Assembly (NCBI GenBank): GCA_016713035.1
Contig: JADJPW010000001.1
Location: 1,178,001-1,242,000 of the forward strand
Length of the DNA: 64,000 bases
Direction: 5' to 3'
From: Verrucomicrobiaceae bacterium
GTDB lineage: Bacteria > Verrucomicrobiota > Verrucomicrobiia > Verrucomicrobiales > Verrucomicrobiaceae
A model generated the notes under the pieces. That model was not told where the DNA came from, did not search any database, and worked only from the letters and a program-made list of their open reading frames with translations. The position numbers and the translations under genes were made by a program. Below, piece by piece: positions 27,285 through 36,281 of this stretch. The stretch's first letter is position 1; each line of letters begins with the position of its first letter.

Positions 27285-27761
27285 TCACGTCTCCCTCCGC
27301 ACCAGCGACACCTTCAAGCCCGCAGCCTTCGCGAGCGCGGCCTGGCGGAGGTCGCAGGTGATGAAATGCTTCACCTGGAGCTCGACGGCAGCGCCGACGT
27401 GAAACAGGTCAAAGCTGCGCAGGCCGATGCGGTGGCAGTGTGCGGTGGAAAGCTCAACGGCCCGCTCGATGGCGGACTCCCAAGGCATCGGTGTGGCTTG
27501 GAACAGGCCTTTCGCCAGGCACCACTTCAGGCGGCGTAAAGCTTCCTGTTCTTCGATTTTCGCCCGTCGTTTGATCGCCGAGGTTGCGTTAGAGGCCATG
27601 AAGGTGCGCAGACGCAGCGCATTCGTGACTTCGAGGCGATGAAACGGTGTGTAGATCAAAAACGGCCTCCCTAGGCTCCGGTGAGCATCCACCGCAGACG
27701 CATTGTCCGCGTCATGAATCAGAAGCCGGGCCAGAAAGCTGGTGTCCGCGTAGGTCTTCAT
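27285..27761 (-). CDS. PIN-domain toxin (VapC-like RNase)
   Basis: 158 residues. The acidic PIN active site is visible: D6 in KTYADTSFLARLL, E44 in HRLEVTNALRLR, D118 in RSFDLFHVGAAVEL and D137 in FITCDLRQAALA. VapC-type toxins cleave tRNA or rRNA and are neutralised by the upstream antitoxin. Its ATG at 27761 shares one base with the antitoxin stop (TGATG), the usual tight toxin-antitoxin coupling. It is longer than minimal VapC (about 130 residues) because of a helical insert around 60-75. Confidence 0.88.
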   Translation of the reverse strand: MKTYADTSFLARLLIHDADNASAVDAHRSLGRPFLIYTPFHRLEVTNALRLRTFMASNATSAIKRRAKIEEQEALRRLKWCLAKGLFQATPMPWESAIERAVELSTAHCHRIGLRSFDLFHVGAAVELQVKHFITCDLRQAALAKAAGLKVSLVRRET

Positions 27762-28024
27762 CAGCGTTCCCCACGTGAAAATTCCAGCACTTGATCGAGC
27801 GAGGGCATTCCTGACTGCATTTCACCACCACCGAGCAAATCCTCAAAATGCTGCTCCCAGAGCACTTCACGGGACACGCTATCTTTTTCCGAATGAATCA
27901 CCGGTGCCGTCAAATCCCACAAAGCGGCACCTCCATCCGTGATGCGCACGGCATGACCACTGCTGGTCATTATCTTCACGGACTTCGGGTCGCGCAGTAA
28001 GGTGCGGAGAGGAATGGTCTTCAT
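27761..28024 (-). CDS. VapB/Phd-like antitoxin of the PIN toxin
   Basis: 87 residues from the ATG at 28024; a longer frame from 28060 would run through the operator repeats. The N-terminal half (MKTIPLRTLLRDPKSVKIMTSSGHAVRITDGGAALWDL) looks like a Phd/YefM-type DNA-binding fold. The C-terminal half (EQHFEDLLGGGEMQSGMPSLDQVLEFSRGER) is the acidic tail that would wrap the toxin. Stop and toxin start overlap by one base. Repeats just upstream (28026-28074) are probable operators. The assignment rests mainly on position and architecture. Confidence 0.75.
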   Translation of the reverse strand: MKTIPLRTLLRDPKSVKIMTSSGHAVRITDGGAALWDLTAPVIHSEKDSVSREVLWEQHFEDLLGGGEMQSGMPSLDQVLEFSRGER

Positions 28025-28025
28025 G

Positions 28026-28074
28026 CGTCTGACGTTACCGTCTGACGCGTGTTGAGTCAATCGTGAGACTCAAC
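28026..28074 (-). promoter_or_regulatory. operator-like repeats and promoter of the toxin-antitoxin pair
   Basis: Two direct CGTCTGACG repeats (28026-28034 and 28039-28047, 13 bases apart) are followed by a perfect inverted repeat, GTTGAGTC (28051-28058) with GACTCAAC (28067-28074). Read on the minus strand, TTGACT overlaps the palindrome and lies 17 bases from TAACGT. That is a plausible -35/-10 pair ending only seven bases before the antitoxin ATG, which suggests an almost leaderless, autorepressed promoter. Confidence 0.5.
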
Positions 28075-28161
28075 CTGATTGGGACCATCCAGCCCGAACT
28101 CGCCGTGGCCATTTTCACCGACCTTGACCTTTTCGCGGGTTTCGTGGTATTCCGCTGCTGC

Positions 28162-28644
28162 ATGAATACACGTTCTTTTCTCCGACTGGGCCTTGTCGTC
28201 ACATTCTCATCTGTTTCGACGCTCTCCGCGAAGGACGATGTGCGACTCTCCTACCCATCCAAAGTGGCTGCGGCCAAAGGCAAGGAGCGTGAAAAGCTTT
28301 TCACGGAATGGATGACCAATCAGGACATCACTGCTCATGTCGAAGCGATGGGCAAAAAGGGGCAGCAGATCCTCTTTTTCGAGTACAACGCCCCGCGTGA
28401 CAAATGGCGTGCCCTTTTCTCCAACAAAGTGGACTTCAGGGGCGGCTACTCCTGGTGGGTCTTTTACGGTGAGAAGGAAATGGAATCCAAACTCAACAAC
28501 GAAATCAAACTGGGCCGCCAGCCCGCCTTCATCACCCGCGAAGGCAACGCCTACGCCATGCTTTTCGTCACCCCGGAGCATCTAGCCTCCGCACGCAAGG
28601 AGCTGGACGCCCTCGGCATCGGCGAACCGAAACTGAAAAAATAA
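28162..28644 (+). CDS. small secreted protein of unknown function
   Basis: 160 residues from the ATG at 28162, which begins a signal peptide (MNTRSFLRLGLVVTFSSVSTLSA); the frame is open further upstream to 28063 but that part overlaps the toxin-antitoxin operator. The mature part is charged and contains AAAKGKEREKLFTEWMTNQDITAHVEAMGKKGQ and FRGGYSWWVFYGEKEMESKL. No family recognised. Followed by an inverted repeat around 28661-28687 without a T-tract. Confidence 0.65.
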   Translation: MNTRSFLRLGLVVTFSSVSTLSAKDDVRLSYPSKVAAAKGKEREKLFTEWMTNQDITAHVEAMGKKGQQILFFEYNAPRDKWRALFSNKVDFRGGYSWWVFYGEKEMESKLNNEIKLGRQPAFITREGNAYAMLFVTPEHLASARKELDALGIGEPKLKK

Positions 28645-29071
28645 GCATCCAGCTCCCATGGAGCAGCGACGACTCGTCGCTCCTCCATCACACCGCCACT
28701 TTCATCAGCTCCCCAGGAACGACGATGACCTTTTTGGGGATAAAGTATAAAGTAACTATGCTTGTGGTTTGCTATGCTATTGCAGGTTTTTTGAACGCTG
28801 CGGCATGAAGAGGGTGAACGTTTAGCTAAGATGGCGAACAAGGGGGGGGGCGTGCAAAGGCCTTTTTCACTCGGATTCAAAAATGCCGCCGTGCTCGCGG
28901 ACGTAGGCCAGGTTGCAGGGCGACATGGGGGACGGCGGGCTCTGGATTCTGTTGGTTTACGACCCGCCCCTTGCGGGCGGTGTTGTGTGTCTGGTTTGCA
29001 CGCAATCCTTGCCAGTTTTTCATTCAGCGCCTAGAACTGCGCTTTCCTAGCCTATATTACTTTTTCATCCC
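28645..29071. other. 427-bp intergenic region with a leuS-tail-like remnant
   Basis: No complete gene. On the minus strand, bases 28738-28688 read IPKKVIVVPGELMKVAV and then a stop, which resembles the conserved end of leucyl-tRNA synthetase. Upstream in that frame a stop appears within about a dozen further codons. Other contents are a G9 run at 28842-28850 and a GC hairpin, CCGCCC with GGGCGG, around 28967-28983. The rest shows nothing I can assign. Confidence 0.45.
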
Positions 29072-30085
29072 ATGAGCCACGCCAATCCTGCTAAAAAAAT
29101 CATCAACGATCCTCTCAAGTGCGCCGACGAGCTGTTTGACGGACTCGTCCTCGCTTACGACGGCAAAGCACGCCGCGTCGGCACCCGCTCCATCGTGATG
29201 AACGAACTCCGGCCAGATGCCCCTGCCCTCCTCGTTGGTGGCGGTGCTGGTCATGAGCCTATTTACCACGGCCTCATCGGCAAAGGCATGGCCGATGGCG
29301 CTGCGGTCGGTGAAATCTTCGCCGCACCACCGCCAGATATCGTCCTGGAGGCCACGCAGGCGGTGAATCGCGGCAAAGGTGTCCTCTTCCTCTATGGCAA
29401 CTATGCGGGTGATGTGATGAATTTCGACATCGGGGCCGAGCTCGCCGCAGAGGAGGGCATCACCGTCAAAACCGTCATCATCAATGACGACGTGTGCTCC
29501 GCACCGCCCGCAGAAAAAGATAAGCGCCGTGGCGTCGCCGGACTCGTCCCCATCACGAAGCTCGCTGGCGCAGCGGCACAGACCGTTGATTCACTCGATG
29601 AACTCGCCCGCATCGCCCAGAAAGCCGTCGATATGACCCGCACTGTGGGCGTCTCCACCAAGCCCGGCTCCATCCCCGCCACGGGCAAGCCCACCTTCGA
29701 ACTCGCAGACGACGTCATCGGACTCGGCATGGGCATCCATGGTGAAAAAGGCGTCGGCCTCATCCCCATGTGCACCGCAGACGAGCTCGCGGCGAAGATC
29801 CTCGACCTCCTCTTCGCCGATGACCTCCCACTCGGCGCTGGCGACGAGATCGTCTTCTTCGTCAACAGCCTCGGCAGCACCCACATGATGGAGTTGCTCA
29901 TCCTCCTGCGTGCCGCACGTCCCATCCTGGAAAAACGTGGCCTCAAAGTCCACCAAACCATCGTGGACAACATTGTCACCTGCCAGGAGATGGCCGGCGT
30001 CAGCTTCAGCATCACGAAGCTCGACGCAGAGCTCAAAAAGCTCTGGGACCTCCCCTGCGAGAGCGTCGGATACACCAAGCTGTAA
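29072..30085 (+). CDS. dhaK: dihydroxyacetone kinase, DhaK subunit
   Basis: 337 residues, full-length DhaK. GGGAGHEPIYHGLIGKGM (substrate loop), LFLYGNYAGDVMNFDIGAELA, and GMGIHGEKGV with the substrate-binding H223 that forms a hemiaminal with dihydroxyacetone. The subunit phosphorylates dihydroxyacetone to DHAP together with DhaL, which carries ADP or ATP. No dhaL or dhaM gene is adjacent; the next gene is a PVC cytochrome. Either dhaL lies elsewhere or this is a stand-alone family member. Cytosolic. Confidence 0.93.
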   Translation: MSHANPAKKIINDPLKCADELFDGLVLAYDGKARRVGTRSIVMNELRPDAPALLVGGGAGHEPIYHGLIGKGMADGAAVGEIFAAPPPDIVLEATQAVNRGKGVLFLYGNYAGDVMNFDIGAELAAEEGITVKTVIINDDVCSAPPAEKDKRRGVAGLVPITKLAGAAAQTVDSLDELARIAQKAVDMTRTVGVSTKPGSIPATGKPTFELADDVIGLGMGIHGEKGVGLIPMCTADELAAKILDLLFADDLPLGAGDEIVFFVNSLGSTHMMELLILLRAARPILEKRGLKVHQTIVDNIVTCQEMAGVSFSITKLDAELKKLWDLPCESVGYTKL

Positions 30086-30196
30086 TCCACCCACCGCAGC
30101 CTTCCGGGCAAAAAGGGCCGCCATCACAAGAATACCACCATGCGGGACTTTCCGTAGCGCATCGCTACGCCCGCATCCGTATCCTTTCCACACACC

Positions 30197-33100
30197 ATGA
30201 AACGGATCGCCATCATCCTCTTTGCCCTTTGCCCTTCGCTCTTTGCCCAGAAGGACGGAATCCAGACCAAGACTACCTACGCCAAGGCCTATGGCGAAAC
30301 GAAGAACGCTGTCGCGGTCGATCCGGCCAAGGACCTGCCGCGTTATCCTGCCATGGAGCCAAAGGACGCCATCGGCACCTGGCAGGTCAAAAAAGGCTTC
30401 CAGCTCCAGCTCGCCGCGCATGAGCCGCAGGTGCGTGATCCCATCGCCATCTGCTTCGACGAGCGTGGGCGCATGTTTGTCTGCGAAATGATCGACTACA
30501 GCGAGATGCGGGACGTGACGCCGCACCTCGGTCGCATCTCCATGCTCCAGGACAAAGATGGCGATGGCTACTACGAGACCAGCCAGGTCTTCGCCGACGA
30601 CCTGCCGTGGCCTACAGGCCTCATCTGGGCCAATGGCGGCCTCTTTGTCGGCGCCACGCCGGACATCTGGCGCTTTGAGGACAAGGACGACGACGGCAAA
30701 GCCGAGGTGCGCGAAAAAGTCTTCACGGGCTTCGGCACCGGGCTGAAAATCCTCAACGTGCAAGGCCTCATGAACAGCTTCCAATGGGGACAGGACAATC
30801 GCGTGCACGTCCTCGCCGGTGGCGGCAATCGCGGCGTCATCACCAGCCCGAAGCGTGGCGATTTGAAGGGCATCGAGCTCGGCGGGAAGGACTTCTGGTT
30901 TGATCCGCGCACGCTCGAGTTCGGGCTCGAAGGCGGCGGAGCGCAATACGGCATGAGCTTCGACAACTACGGCCGCAAGTTCGCATGCTCGAACAGCGAC
31001 CACCTTCAATACTGGGTTTACGACGACAAGTATGCGAACCGCAATCCCTACTACCAGATGCCGCCTGCCAAACAGAGCATCGCGGCCGATGGCGGCGCTG
31101 CGGAGGTCTTCCGCCTCAGCCCGGATGAGCCCTGGCGCATCATCCGCACCCGCTGGCGCATCGCCGGCGTCGTCAAAGGAGCCGTCGAAGGCGGCGGACG
31201 CGTCAGCGGCTACTTCACCGGAGCCACCGGCACCACCATCTATCGCGGCGACGCCTACGGCCCCGACTTCGTGAACAACAGCTTCACCGGCGACGCAGGT
31301 GGCCAGCTCGTGCATCGCAAAATCATCAAACCCAGCGCCGACGGCATCTCCTTGATCGGCAAGCGCCCCGACGACGAGCACGGCTTCGAATTCGCTGCCT
31401 CCAAAGACACCTGGGTCCGCGTCGTGAATTTCGCGAATGCCCCCGACGGCTGCCTGCACATCTGCGACATGTATCGCGAGGTCATTGAGCATCCCTGGAG
31501 CATCCCCGATGAGATCAAAAAGCACATCGACCTGAACAGCGGCAACAACCGTGGCCGCATCTACCGCATCGTGCCGGAAGGCTGGCAAAGAGCGAAAGGC
31601 GAAGAGCGCAAAGGCAACATCGCCGGGGCCAGCACCGAAGAGCTCGTCAAACTCCTCGCCCACCCCAACGGCTGGCACCGCGACACCGCGCAGCGCCTGC
31701 TCTTCGAGCGTCAGGACAAAGCCGCCGTGCCGATGCTGGAGAAGGTGCTGACTGGCGACAACACCCTGGCTAAACTGCATGCACTCGGAGCATTGGAGGG
31801 ACTGCAAAGCTTACAACTCGACTTTCTTGTTGGCTTACTCAAAGACACGGACGCGAGGGTGAAAGTAAAAGTGATCGTGAAACTGGAGAAGCTCGTTCAA
31901 AACGAAGAATCTCGCTCAAAAGCCGCCGCCTTGATCCCTGATCTCTTCGTTGACGCTGATGCCCGTGTTCGTTTTCAGGCTTTGCTTTCGGTTGGAAGCA
32001 TTTCTCAGACCCCAACTGGCCAAACCGCCGCGTGGGACATCTATCAGCGGATGGCGACTGTGCTGGATGCACAGCGTGGCAACCTTTGGCTTGAGTCCGC
32101 TATTCTGTCGGCCCCGCCTGAGATTTCCAGACTCGTCTTGCACACGATGAGCCAAACCTTTTCCACCTCAGACCGAGGCTCGGAACGTGCGGTTGCTGCG
32201 CTGGTCAAATCAGCCGCATCACAGGTGACGGAAGCTCAGAGCCAACTCGGCCCTCAACTCATGAAGCAAGTGACCGTTCAGTTTCCCAAACCTGAAGTCA
32301 TACGAGCTCTGGCAGAAGGCCTCAAGCACGCTGGAACATCCATCGAAAAGCAAGATCGCGATAAAGAGCTCGCCAAACTGTTCGCTCGGTCGATTCAGCA
32401 AGTCGCAGACAATTCATTGTCCGATAATAACCGTCTCGACGCCATCGAACTCCTCGGAGTGTCATCGTCCAAAGAAGCCCTCAACGCCCTCATCGCCTGT
32501 TTGGGCGAAAAACAGCCGGAGAGCATCCAAACCGCTGCAATTCGTGTTTTGGCGCAAATTGGCTCCGCAGACGTGACGGCGGCTTTGATCGCGAATTGGC
32601 TGCATTATGGCCCGAAGGCCAAAACGGCGGCTTTGGAGGCGCTTTTGGCGCGGGATGACCGCGCGGTGGCTTTGTTGGAGGCGAAGGTAGTGAAGCCAGA
32701 AGCGTTCTCCGCAGCGCAGGTGCAGTCACTCATCAAGCACAAGTCCCCCAAAGTGGCCGTAGCGGCCAAAACAGCCCTCGCAGCCGTCATTCCGCCGTCA
32801 CGCGAGGAGATGGCGGCGAAGTTCAAACCGGCCGTCGCTGCGAAAGGCGATGCGGCAAAGGGCCAAGTCCAGTTCATGGCACGCTGCTTTGCCTGTCACA
32901 AAGCAGGAGCTACCGGACTCGCCGTCGGACCGGATTTGATCACGGTGAAGACAAAGGGCCGTGAGGCGCTGCTGGAGGCCATCTTGATGCCGCACAAAGA
33001 AGTCGCCTCCCAATTCATCGCCTACACCTTCAATACCAAAGACGGCCAGACCTTCGCCGGCATCATCAGCAATGACAATGCCGCTAGCGTCACCATCAAG

Positions 33101-33247
33101 ATGATGGGCGGCATCGAAAAGACCCTCCAGCGCAGCGACATCAAAGGCAGCAACTCCAGCGGCCAGAGCCTCATGCCCGAGGGGCTGGAAACCGGCATGA
33201 CCGTTGAGGACATGGCGGATCTCATTAGCTTCATCGAGGGACTGTGA
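30197..33247 (+). CDS. PVC-type secreted c-type cytochrome 2 (membrane-bound dehydrogenase-like)
   Basis: 1,016 residues. Signal peptide MKRIAIILFALCPSLFA. The beta-propeller dehydrogenase domain (about 60-480) contains ICFDERGRMFVCEMIDYSE, MLQDKDGDGYYE and LWANGG-type repeats. A long HEAT-like helical part follows (about 490-860). The C-terminal haem domain has C897-F-A-C900-H901, AVGPDLITVKTKG and GMTVEDMADLISFIEGL. It is paralogous to the gene at 22411 but its frame is intact. A periplasmic oxidoreductase of sugars or polyols is the usual inference. Bases 31740-32560 use less GC-rich codons than the flanks. Confidence 0.92.
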   Translation: MKRIAIILFALCPSLFAQKDGIQTKTTYAKAYGETKNAVAVDPAKDLPRYPAMEPKDAIGTWQVKKGFQLQLAAHEPQVRDPIAICFDERGRMFVCEMIDYSEMRDVTPHLGRISMLQDKDGDGYYETSQVFADDLPWPTGLIWANGGLFVGATPDIWRFEDKDDDGKAEVREKVFTGFGTGLKILNVQGLMNSFQWGQDNRVHVLAGGGNRGVITSPKRGDLKGIELGGKDFWFDPRTLEFGLEGGGAQYGMSFDNYGRKFACSNSDHLQYWVYDDKYANRNPYYQMPPAKQSIAADGGAAEVFRLSPDEPWRIIRTRWRIAGVVKGAVEGGGRVSGYFTGATGTTIYRGDAYGPDFVNNSFTGDAGGQLVHRKIIKPSADGISLIGKRPDDEHGFEFAASKDTWVRVVNFANAPDGCLHICDMYREVIEHPWSIPDEIKKHIDLNSGNNRGRIYRIVPEGWQRAKGEERKGNIAGASTEELVKLLAHPNGWHRDTAQRLLFERQDKAAVPMLEKVLTGDNTLAKLHALGALEGLQSLQLDFLVGLLKDTDARVKVKVIVKLEKLVQNEESRSKAAALIPDLFVDADARVRFQALLSVGSISQTPTGQTAAWDIYQRMATVLDAQRGNLWLESAILSAPPEISRLVLHTMSQTFSTSDRGSERAVAALVKSAASQVTEAQSQLGPQLMKQVTVQFPKPEVIRALAEGLKHAGTSIEKQDRDKELAKLFARSIQQVADNSLSDNNRLDAIELLGVSSSKEALNALIACLGEKQPESIQTAAIRVLAQIGSADVTAALIANWLHYGPKAKTAALEALLARDDRAVALLEAKVVKPEAFSAAQVQSLIKHKSPKVAVAAKTALAAVIPPSREEMAAKFKPAVAAKGDAAKGQVQFMARCFACHKAGATGLAVGPDLITVKTKGREALLEAILMPHKEVASQFIAYTFNTKDGQTFAGIISNDNAASVTIKMMGGIEKTLQRSDIKGSNSSGQSLMPEGLETGMTVEDMADLISFIEGL

Positions 33248-33253
33248 GTGGGC

Positions 33254-34267
33254 TTAAAAACCCTCCAGCACGATCTTGCCGCGTGATTGACCACTTTGGA
33301 TGAGAGCCTGGGCTTTCTTGAGATTCTCCGCGCAGATTTTCCCGAAATGCTGGGCGTAAGTGCTGCGCAGGATGCCGGCATCGACTAGAGCGGCTACTTC
33401 TTCCAGCAATTGGTGCTGCGCGATCATGTCTGGAGTCTGAAACATGCTGCGGGTGAACATCAGCTCCCAGTGCAGGGCGATGGATTTCTTCTTGAGCAGC
33501 TTCACGTCGATCTCGGGCGGATCGTCGATGAGGCAGAGGTGGCCCTGCGGCGCTAGGCACTCCACGATCTGCGCCCAATGCCTATCCGTCTGCGTGAGTG
33601 CCGCCACCTGCGTGACCTGTGGATGGCCGATGCGGCGCAGCTCCTCTGAAAGTGGCCGTGTGTGGTCGATGACGTGGTGGGCTCCGTTTTGCAGCACCCA
33701 CTCATGAGACTCGGGCCGCGCAGCAGTGCCGATGACGGTGAGGGCTGTGAGGCGTGAGGCGATCTGGGTCAAAATACTGCCGACACCACCTGCCGCGCCG
33801 ATGATGAGCAGGCTCTCACCGCGCGGCTGCTTGCCCGCCGGGATGCGCAGGCGCTCAAACAGTAGCTCCCAGGCCGTGATGCTGGTCAGGGGCAGTGCCG
33901 CAGCCTGGGCAAAGCCGAGCGATCGCGGCTTCCGGCCCACGATGCGCTCATCGACGAGGTGCAGCTCACTTTGGCAGCCAGGACGCGTCACATCACCTGC
34001 ATACCACACTTCATCGCCCGGTTTGAAGAGCACGCAGTCCGGCCCGGTGGCCCGCACGATGCCTGTGGCATCCCAGCCCAGGATGGCGGTCTGTCCAGCC
34101 GGTGGTTGGGCCCGCAGGCGGACCTTTCCATCCACGGGATTCACGGCGACAGCACGGATCTCCACGAGCAGATCACGCCCCGTGGCGATGGGCTCGGGTG
34201 CCGTGAAGTCGATGAGGGAGTCTGCGTGCTCGATGGGCAGAGATTGGCAATAACCTATGGCTTTCAT
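33254..34267 (-). CDS. zinc-type alcohol dehydrogenase / NADPH:quinone reductase family
   Basis: 337 residues from the ATG at 34267, where the family N-terminus MKAIGYCQSLPIEHADSLIDF begins; an upstream extension to 34465 is antisense to the lipoprotein gene. GroES-like part: VNPVDGKVRLRAQPPAG and ILGWDATGIVRATG. Rossmann part: ESLLIIGAAGGVGSILTQIASRL. The typical catalytic zinc Cys/His set is absent, as in the quinone-reductase branch of the MDR superfamily. Cytosolic. Its stop is six bases from convergent PVC cytochrome 2. Confidence 0.9.
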   Translation of the reverse strand: MKAIGYCQSLPIEHADSLIDFTAPEPIATGRDLLVEIRAVAVNPVDGKVRLRAQPPAGQTAILGWDATGIVRATGPDCVLFKPGDEVWYAGDVTRPGCQSELHLVDERIVGRKPRSLGFAQAAALPLTSITAWELLFERLRIPAGKQPRGESLLIIGAAGGVGSILTQIASRLTALTVIGTAARPESHEWVLQNGAHHVIDHTRPLSEELRRIGHPQVTQVAALTQTDRHWAQIVECLAPQGHLCLIDDPPEIDVKLLKKKSIALHWELMFTRSMFQTPDMIAQHQLLEEVAALVDAGILRSTYAQHFGKICAENLKKAQALIQSGQSRGKIVLEGF

Positions 34268-34342
34268 GGTGCGGGGATTATCGCCGACCAAACCGAAATT
34301 CCTCTTGAACACAAATACGCAATCGTGGTCTGCTACGTTGCT

Positions 34343-34846
34343 ATGAAAAAGCCCTCCCTCCTCATGCTCACCCGTCTCGCCATGGCCGCGCTGGTCGCCA
34401 TGCTCGTCACCAGTTGTGCCAGCAACAATACGCCACAAAAGCGTATCGAGCGTAATCCGCAGCAATTCATGAGCCTGAGCCCCAAGGACCGTGAATTAGT
34501 CACCAATGGTGCGATCCGCGAGGGCATGAACAAGGAGGCCGTCTTCCTGGCCTGGGGGCTGCCTTCACAGACATCCGTCGGACGTAGCGGTGGCCGTGAG
34601 ATCGAGCAATGGACCTATCAGAGCCAGCGCCCAGTGCGTGTGATGACCACCGGCTTCGGCATGGGAATGGGATATGGCTATGGCTATGGCATGGGTGGCT
34701 ATGGCCCCTGGGGCTACGGTTATCCGGGATATGGCTGGGGCCCCACCTTTGGCATGGGTTCCGACATCGTCTATGTGCCCTACACGTCAGGAGTCGTGAG
34801 CTTCCGCAATGGCCGCGTCTCCGAGTGGAAGGCCGCTCTGCGGTAA
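34343..34846 (+). CDS. glycine/tyrosine-rich lipoprotein with BamE-like segment
   Basis: 167 residues from the ATG at 34343. Lipoprotein signal ending LVTSC-A-S (lipobox Cys near residue 25). Then NGAIREGMNKEAVFLAWGLPSQTSVGR, which resembles the SmpA/OmlA (BamE) fold in which a helix-turn precedes the 'GxP' segment. A low-complexity stretch rich in Gly, Tyr and Met (MGMGYGYGYGMGGYG and so on) follows, then VSFRNGRVSEWKA. Outer-membrane or periplasmic location is expected. The gene is followed by a strong terminator at 34879-34907. Confidence 0.78.
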   Translation: MKKPSLLMLTRLAMAALVAMLVTSCASNNTPQKRIERNPQQFMSLSPKDRELVTNGAIREGMNKEAVFLAWGLPSQTSVGRSGGREIEQWTYQSQRPVRVMTTGFGMGMGYGYGYGMGGYGPWGYGYPGYGWGPTFGMGSDIVYVPYTSGVVSFRNGRVSEWKAALR

Positions 34847-34878
34847 AAGCCCGCCGAAAGCTGCGAGTCCACGATTTG

Positions 34879-34907
34879 AGCCACAGAGTCACCCTCTGTG
34901 GCTTTTT
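34879..34907 (+). terminator. rho-independent terminator after the lipoprotein gene
   Basis: Perfect 10-bp stem, AGCCACAGAG (34879-34888) with CTCTGTGGCT (34894-34903), loop TCACC, then a T run to 34907. Confidence 0.9.
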
Positions 34908-34994
34908 CGTCTTCACCTCCATGACCTCTGCTGTTGCGCTTGGCCCGTTTCTGGCTCCTGTCGCCCACTTTCCATCCCCTAAAAACCTACCAGA

Positions 34995-36026
34995 ATGCCC
35001 GTCGCCACCCCCGCCCAATACCGTGCCATGCTCGATGCCGCCCAGAAAGGCGGTTATGCCTATCCTGCGATCAATGTCACCTCCCTGCCTACGATTAACG
35101 GAGCCCTGAAGGCCTTCGCAGAGAGCAAATCCGACGGTATCATCCAGATTTCCACAGGCGGTGGCGAATTCGCCTCTGGCACCTCGGTGAAAGACATGGC
35201 CCTGGGAGCTATCGTGCTGGCCGAGGCCACGCATATTCTGGCCGAGCGCCACAATGTGCTCGTCGCCCTCCACACCGACCACTGCCACCCGAAGAACGTG
35301 GAGAAGTTCCTCAAGCCACTGCTCGCCGCCACCGCAGCACGCAGGAAGGCCGGAAAGGGCAATCTTTTCAATTCCCACATGTTTGACGGCAGTGAGCTCT
35401 CTCTGGCCGACAACATGAAAACCAGCGTCGAGCTGCTGAAGCAGTGCGCCGAGCTCGAAATCATCCTGGAAGTGGAAGCCGGCGTCGTCGGTGGCGAGGA
35501 AGATGGGCACGACACCAGCGGCGTGGCCAATGACAAGCTCTACACCACCCCTGAGGACATGGTCGTGGTATATGAAACGCTCTCGAAGCTCGGACGCTTC
35601 ATGTTCGCTGCCACCTTCGGCAACGTGCACGGCAGCTACAAGCCCGGTGCCGTGAAGCTGAAGCCAGAAATCCTCCGTGATGGCCAGGCTGCCGTCACCG
35701 CCAAATACGGTGCCTCCGCAGAGATGGACCTCGTCTTCCACGGCGGCAGCGGCACCCCGCTGGAGGAGATCCGCGAGACGCTCGACTACGGCGTCATCAA
35801 GATGAACATCGACACGGACACTCAATACGCCTTTACCCGCCCCATCGTCGATCACGTCATGAAGAACTACGCTGGCGTGCTGAAGATCGACGGCGAAGTG
35901 GGCGACAAAAAAGCCTACGATCCCCGTGGTTATCTGAAAAAAGGCGAACAGGGCCTCTGCGACCGTATGAAACAAGCCTGCGACGACCTCCGCAGCACGG
36001 GCAAGACCATCTTTGGCCAAGTCTGA
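34995..36026 (+). CDS. fba: class II fructose-bisphosphate aldolase
   Basis: 343 residues, zinc-dependent aldolase of glycolysis (fructose-1,6-bisphosphate to DHAP and glyceraldehyde-3-phosphate), cytosolic. HTDHCHP carries D95 (catalytic) and H96 (zinc). GGEEDGHD is the flexible loop. FGNVHGSY holds a zinc His. VFHGGSGTPLEEI binds phosphate and carries the third zinc His. YGVIKMNIDTDTQYAFTRPI is the family's conserved end. Length fits the yeast/E. coli FbaA type. It starts after the terminator of the previous gene and is followed within 32 bases by a tiny lipoprotein gene that may share its transcript. Confidence 0.97.
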   Translation: MPVATPAQYRAMLDAAQKGGYAYPAINVTSLPTINGALKAFAESKSDGIIQISTGGGEFASGTSVKDMALGAIVLAEATHILAERHNVLVALHTDHCHPKNVEKFLKPLLAATAARRKAGKGNLFNSHMFDGSELSLADNMKTSVELLKQCAELEIILEVEAGVVGGEEDGHDTSGVANDKLYTTPEDMVVVYETLSKLGRFMFAATFGNVHGSYKPGAVKLKPEILRDGQAAVTAKYGASAEMDLVFHGGSGTPLEEIRETLDYGVIKMNIDTDTQYAFTRPIVDHVMKNYAGVLKIDGEVGDKKAYDPRGYLKKGEQGLCDRMKQACDDLRSTGKTIFGQV

Positions 36027-36058
36027 TCCCCCAGCACCTCCACATCCCCTATTCCACC

Positions 36059-36268
36059 ATGAAAACCACCACTCTCCTCTTCGCTGCCTTCATCTTCGTC
36101 TGCGGCTCCTGTGGCAAGCACTCCTGGGAAAGCACCCAAAAACTGCACGAAGGAATGCATGAGAAGCATGACGCTGCCCATGCAGCCCCTGATGCCCACG
36201 CGGCACCAGATGCCCATGCTGCCCCCGCCGCAGAGCACAAAGAGGCCGCTCCCGCTGCCAAGCACTAG
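36059..36268 (+). CDS. tiny Ala/His-rich lipoprotein
   Basis: 69 residues. MKTTTLLFAAFIFVCGSC-G-K is a type II signal with the lipobox Cys at residue 18. The mature part contains tandem DAHAAP repeats and a final KH. The His-rich, low-complexity sequence may bind metal, but no family is recognised. It begins 32 bases after the aldolase stop and is followed by the 12-bp hairpin at 36282-36312, so it looks like a real, co-transcribed gene. Confidence 0.65.
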   Translation: MKTTTLLFAAFIFVCGSCGKHSWESTQKLHEGMHEKHDAAHAAPDAHAAPDAHAAPAAEHKEAAPAAKH

Positions 36269-36281
36269 TCGGCATTTCATT

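Noticed and set aside
28831..29034. 67-residue frame before dhaK
   Set aside because: Begins at a G9 run, Gly/Cys-rich, crosses a hairpin; no support as a gene.
29591..31807. 738-residue open frame on the minus strand
   Set aside because: Antisense shadow of dhaK and PVC cytochrome 2; its composition is an Ala/Val/Asp/Glu-rich mirror and has no family features.
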